Notes under the pieces: generated by a model
What the model saw: the letters and a program-made list of their open reading frames with translations, nothing else
Told to the model about the DNA's origin: nothing
Database searches by the model: none
Assembly: GCF_004353915.1 (NCBI RefSeq)
Contig: NZ_SMRP01000019.1
Coordinates: forward strand, 1-64,000
Reading direction: 5' to 3'
Source: Paraburkholderia silviterrae
GTDB lineage: Bacteria; Pseudomonadota; Gammaproteobacteria; Burkholderiales; Burkholderiaceae
Length of the DNA: 64,000 bases
Position numbers and translations under genes: made by a program
Shown: piece by piece, positions 61,075-64,000 of the stretch
Position numbering within the stretch: position 1 is the first letter of the stretch
Layout of the letters: every line of letters begins with the position of its first letter

Positions 61075-61762
61075 GCGTGCGTTGGAGGCGGCGCGAGCGC
61101 GGCGCGCAACCGGAGACATGGCGCACGTATCGCACGTGCTCCCCGCCGTCCCTCCCGGCGCCTGCCCGCTGCCCCGCCTGCCTGATTTTGGGGTTCGTTT
61201 AATAAAAGTTACGCGGATTCTAGACGATGGGTATCGGTGCGTATACGGTGCGCGCCGCCGAAAGGTTACAAGGGGTCGGGCACGCGGCGCCCCAATTTTG
61301 GGACGCGAACGCGCGAGACGCTTGCACGGCGTTGGGCGCAATTGTTTCGGATACCCGCGCCGCGCCGCGCGGTGGCATACAAACGGTTACAAACCGGCGG
61401 CGCGCCATACCGGCGCTGCTCCGTCGCCATCTTAAAATATGGCTGCCGCAATTGCGCGGCCCGCTATTCATGTGACATATGCCCTACGGCGAGGTGCCAG
61501 GGGTGCCCGCCAAACAGTCGCCGCCATATGAAAGCCGTTTGAAACCCACCCAAGCCAACGGAGCCAAACAAGCCGTGCCCTGCCCGCCCATTCACCTTCG
61601 CCTCGCGCCCGACCGCGCTCGGGTACACTTGCCGGCCCGCCTCGCCGCGCGCGGCAGAGCCGGCGCACGCGGTGCCCAAGGCGCACAGGGCACTCAGGGT
61701 GCTCGCGGCGCGCGTGGCGCGGGGACGTCTGAAGGCGCGCGGCGCCGGCCCGGAGAAGCACG
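61075..61762. other. 688-bp divergent control region of the aryl-polyene cluster
   Basis: No convincing gene. It holds GGTTACAA twice (near 61263 and 61385), the second inside the palindrome CGGTT-ACA-AACCG (61384-61396), and repeated TTTTGGG patches (about 61190 and 61297). These are candidate promoter and operator elements. A plus-strand frame (61479-61766) encodes a collagen-like Gly-x-y stretch but lacks a ribosome site. Confidence 0.4.
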
Positions 61763-62551
61763 ATGAGCACGCTCGCCGGCTTCGCGCGTGCAGCGCTCGC
61801 GGTCGTGGCGGTGGTCGCGTACCAGCTGCTGGCCCATCACGCGGTGGCCACGCCCGGCGAACACGGCCTCGGGCTGGCCATGGCGCTGGTGCCGCCGGTG
61901 GCGATCGCGCTGGCCGCGGCAGCCCGTTCGGCGCACCGGGGCTGGCTGCTGCCGCTCTGGGCGCTCGCGGCCGCCGCGCTCTGGGCTGCGCGCACGCCGC
62001 TTGCTGTTCATTTCGAATGGGGCCTGTACCTCGAGCACGTGAGCTTCAACCTCGGGATGGCGCTGCTATTCGGCCGCACGCTCGCGCGTGGACGCGTGCC
62101 GCTCTGCTCGCAGTTCGCGTCGATGATCCACGGCTCGCTGACGCCGGCCGTCGCGCGCTACACGCGGCAGATTACCGTGGCGTGGACGGTGTTCTTCGTC
62201 GCCATCGCCACAGTTTCGACGCTGATGTTCGCCGCCGTGCCGATCGTCGCGTGGGCGACCTTCGCCAACTATCTGGCGCTGCCGCTGGTGGGCGCGATGT
62301 TCGTCGCCGAGCATGCGTGCCGCCGCCTTGCGCTGCCCCGCGAGCGGCGCTCCGGCATGCTCGACGCGATACGCGCATTCCGGCAGTCGTCGGCGCAAGG
62401 CCACGCGGGCCAGGCGGATTGTGCGGCCCACGCCAGCCGCAAGGACTCTGTGAGCCGTCCAGACCGCGCGGGCCGTGCGGTGCCGGTGCCGGTGCCGGCC
62501 GGCCCAAGCGTAAGCCGGGCTGCGAGCCGGGCGGCCAACCCCATGCCATGA
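61763..62551 (+). CDS. COG4648-type inner-membrane protein of aryl-polyene cluster
   Basis: A 262-residue membrane protein with about six hydrophobic segments in the first 190 residues. YLEHVSFNLGMALLFGRTLA and FASMIHGSLTPAVARYTRQI match what I remember of the COG4648 proteins that sit next to the ligase in aryl-polyene and xanthomonadin clusters. The last about 65 residues are a hydrophilic, low-complexity extension rich in Ala, Arg, Ser and Pro. Exact role unknown; possibly a scaffold for the biosynthetic complex. Confidence 0.75.
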   Translation: MSTLAGFARAALAVVAVVAYQLLAHHAVATPGEHGLGLAMALVPPVAIALAAAARSAHRGWLLPLWALAAAALWAARTPLAVHFEWGLYLEHVSFNLGMALLFGRTLARGRVPLCSQFASMIHGSLTPAVARYTRQITVAWTVFFVAIATVSTLMFAAVPIVAWATFANYLALPLVGAMFVAEHACRRLALPRERRSGMLDAIRAFRQSSAQGHAGQADCAAHASRKDSVSRPDRAGRAVPVPVPAGPSVSRAASRAANPMP

Positions 62552-62608
62552 ATAAACGGCCGGTGGCGCGCTGCATCGCCGGCCCCTGTTTCCGAATCAA
62601 CTGAAGTT

Positions 62609-64000
62609 ATGCCGACTCATCCGCTGGTCTTTCACGCTTCGCCCCGCCAGGTCATCGCCTGGCGCGACGGCTCGCCGGTCACGGTGCATGCGTTCCTCGC
62701 CGACGTCGCGCGCGTGGCGGCCGCGCTGCCGCCGGGCGGCCACGTGTTCAACGTCTGCCGCGATCGCTACCGCTTTGCCGTGAGCCTGTGCGCGGCGCTC
62801 GTCGCGGGCCGCATTAGCCTGCTGCCGTCCACGCATACGCCGGAGATGGTCCGCCAGCTTGCCTCGTTCGCGCCGGACGCGTTCTGCCTGCACGACACGG
62901 CCGACTGCACGATCGACCTGCCGCGCTTTCGCTATCCAGAGGCCACGCCGCCCGCCTTGCCCCACGAGACGGACAACACGGGCGACACGCCCTTCGAGGT
63001 GCCGCAGATCGACGCCGCGCGCATCATGGCCTACGTCTTCACGTCGGGCTCGACCGGCGCGCCGGTGCCGCATCGCAAGACCTGGGGCTTCCTCGTGGCC
63101 AACGTGCGCGCGGCGGCGGAGCGCCTCGGGCTGATCGATGCGTCAGCCCAGGCCCGCGATGAGACCCGCAATGAGACGCGCGCAGAAACCCGCGCCGAAG
63201 CCAGTGCCGATGCGCCCTTCAACACGCACACGCTGATCGGCACGGTGCCCGCGCAGCACATGTACGGCTTCGAATCGACGGTGTTGCTCGCGCTGATCGG
63301 CGGCCTCGCGTTCAGCAACCGCCAGCCGTTCTATCCGGTCGACATCCGCGCCGAACTGGAAGCCGTGCCGCAACCGCGTGTGCTCGTGACCTCGCCCATC
63401 CACCTGCGCGCGCTGCTCGCGACCGAAGCGGCACTGCCGGGCACGGCGCTCGTGCTCTGCGCGACCGCGCCGCTCGCGGAAAAGCTCGCGCGCGAGGCCG
63501 AGGCGCGCCTCGCCGCGCCGCTCGTGGAAATTTACGGCAGCACCGAAACCGGCCAGATCGCGACGCGCCGCACGGCGCAGGGCGCGACCTGGGCGCTGTT
63601 TCCGCACATCCGCATGGAGGCGCGTGCGGCCGCCAGCAATGGCAATGGCGACGATCGTGACGAAGGCCCGACGGTCTGGGTCTCGGGCGGCCACGTGGAA
63701 GAGCCGGTGCCGATGGGCGATGCGCTCGAACTGCTCGGTGCGCACCGCTTCCTGCTGCACGGGCGCAAGGCGGATCTCATCAACATCGCCGGCAAGCGGA
63801 CCTCGCTCTCGTACCTCAATCATCAGATCAATGCGATCCCGGGCGTGGCCGACGGCGTGTTCTTCATGCCAGGCGATGCCGCGCACGCCAGCGGCGGCGC
63901 ACAGGCCGGCGCAAACGCCGATAACGCGGGCAGCGGCGCGGTCACGCGCCTCGTCGCGCTCGTGGTCGCGCCCACGCTCACGGCCGCCGGCCTGCAGCGC
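62609..64000 (+). CDS. AMP-dependent acyl-activating enzyme, partial at window end
   Basis: 464 codons run to the edge without a stop. The adenylate-forming motifs are AYVFTSGSTGAPVPHRKTW (P-loop), EIYGSTETGQIATRRT (aryl/acyl binding) and LLHGRKADLINIAGKRTS (hinge and core). The protein is of the short COG0365-like type found in aryl-polyene clusters, thought to activate hydroxybenzoate for loading onto the ACP. Residues 184-199 form a repeat DETR-NETR-AETR-AEAS encoded by 12-bp units (63158-63205), an unusual loop insertion. ATG 62609 has weak GAAG upstream. The C-terminus lies outside the window. Confidence 0.82.
   Translation, partial: MPTHPLVFHASPRQVIAWRDGSPVTVHAFLADVARVAAALPPGGHVFNVCRDRYRFAVSLCAALVAGRISLLPSTHTPEMVRQLASFAPDAFCLHDTADCTIDLPRFRYPEATPPALPHETDNTGDTPFEVPQIDAARIMAYVFTSGSTGAPVPHRKTWGFLVANVRAAAERLGLIDASAQARDETRNETRAETRAEASADAPFNTHTLIGTVPAQHMYGFESTVLLALIGGLAFSNRQPFYPVDIRAELEAVPQPRVLVTSPIHLRALLATEAALPGTALVLCATAPLAEKLAREAEARLAAPLVEIYGSTETGQIATRRTAQGATWALFPHIRMEARAAASNGNGDDRDEGPTVWVSGGHVEEPVPMGDALELLGAHRFLLHGRKADLINIAGKRTSLSYLNHQINAIPGVADGVFFMPGDAAHASGGAQAGANADNAGSGAVTRLVALVVAPTLTAAGLQR

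Noticed and set aside
61479..61766. Plus-strand frame encoding collagen-like Gly-x-y repeats that overlaps the membrane-protein start as ATGA
   Set aside because: No ribosome site, Arg/Pro-rich low-complexity composition and no signal peptide; it looks like a chance frame in GC-rich control DNA.

Overview
The window looks like a chromosomal segment from a Burkholderiaceae bacterium, most probably Paraburkholderia or a close relative. The evidence is the high-GC codon use, the general porin ending in Phe, a monomeric NADP isocitrate dehydrogenase, a nitrate reductase fused to a sulfite-reductase-type flavoprotein, a DUF3079 protein, and the start of an aryl-polyene (xanthomonadin-like) cluster. 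I saw no rRNA, convincing tRNA, CRISPR array, phage or intact insertion sequence. All names rest on reading the sequence by eye.

Layout. 0-9 kb: porin, free-Met-R-sulfoxide reductase, a divergent LysR/pyridoxal-reductase pair, a possible small RNA ahead of a LysE exporter, a BON protein, and a coupled flavoprotein/epoxide-hydrolase-type operon. 9.2-12.7 kb: a patchy accessory stretch with gene fragments (GNAT, VOC), a less GC-rich DUF899 gene and an unrecognised Sel1-like protein. 12.8-18.7 kb: ABC-F ATPase, NTF2-like protein plus EamA transporter with a His-rich tail, SRPBCC protein, secreted metallo-beta-lactamase-fold hydrolase, DUF3079 protein.

18.9-23.7 kb: MFS transporter, type III CoA-transferase and HMG-CoA-lyase-type enzyme, with a divergent LysR gene. 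This reads as a complete uptake, activation and cleavage route for a branched dicarboxylate. 23.8-34 kb: a sugar-type binding protein coupled to a LysR gene, a YbdL-type aminotransferase with an amino-acid binding protein, an EF-hand protein, an S10 lipoprotein peptidase, and a peptide-binding protein with an M24 peptidase. 34-38 kb: a second MFS transporter, an 8-unit 9-bp tandem repeat and a cluster of four degraded genes. 38-47.8 kb: icd, then genes fitting trans-3-hydroxy-L-proline use (binding protein, dehydratase, GntR regulator, pyrroline-2-carboxylate reductase), interrupted by a TetR/hydrolase pair, then a GAF-GGDEF diguanylate cyclase.

48-56.6 kb: nitrate assimilation. nirB-nirD-nasA runs leftward and a siroheme-type uroporphyrinogen methyltransferase runs rightward from one control region. 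I can see two sigma-54 promoters, an NtrC-like site between them, and on both transcripts a 5' hexaloop hairpin followed by a leader terminator with the same stem sequence. This is the signature of NtrC activation plus NasT/ANTAR-type antitermination. 57.7 kb to the right edge: the first part of an aryl-polyene cluster (glycosyltransferase, chorismatase-like enzyme, ketoreductase, acyl carrier protein; then divergently a membrane protein and an acyl-activating ligase cut by the window end).
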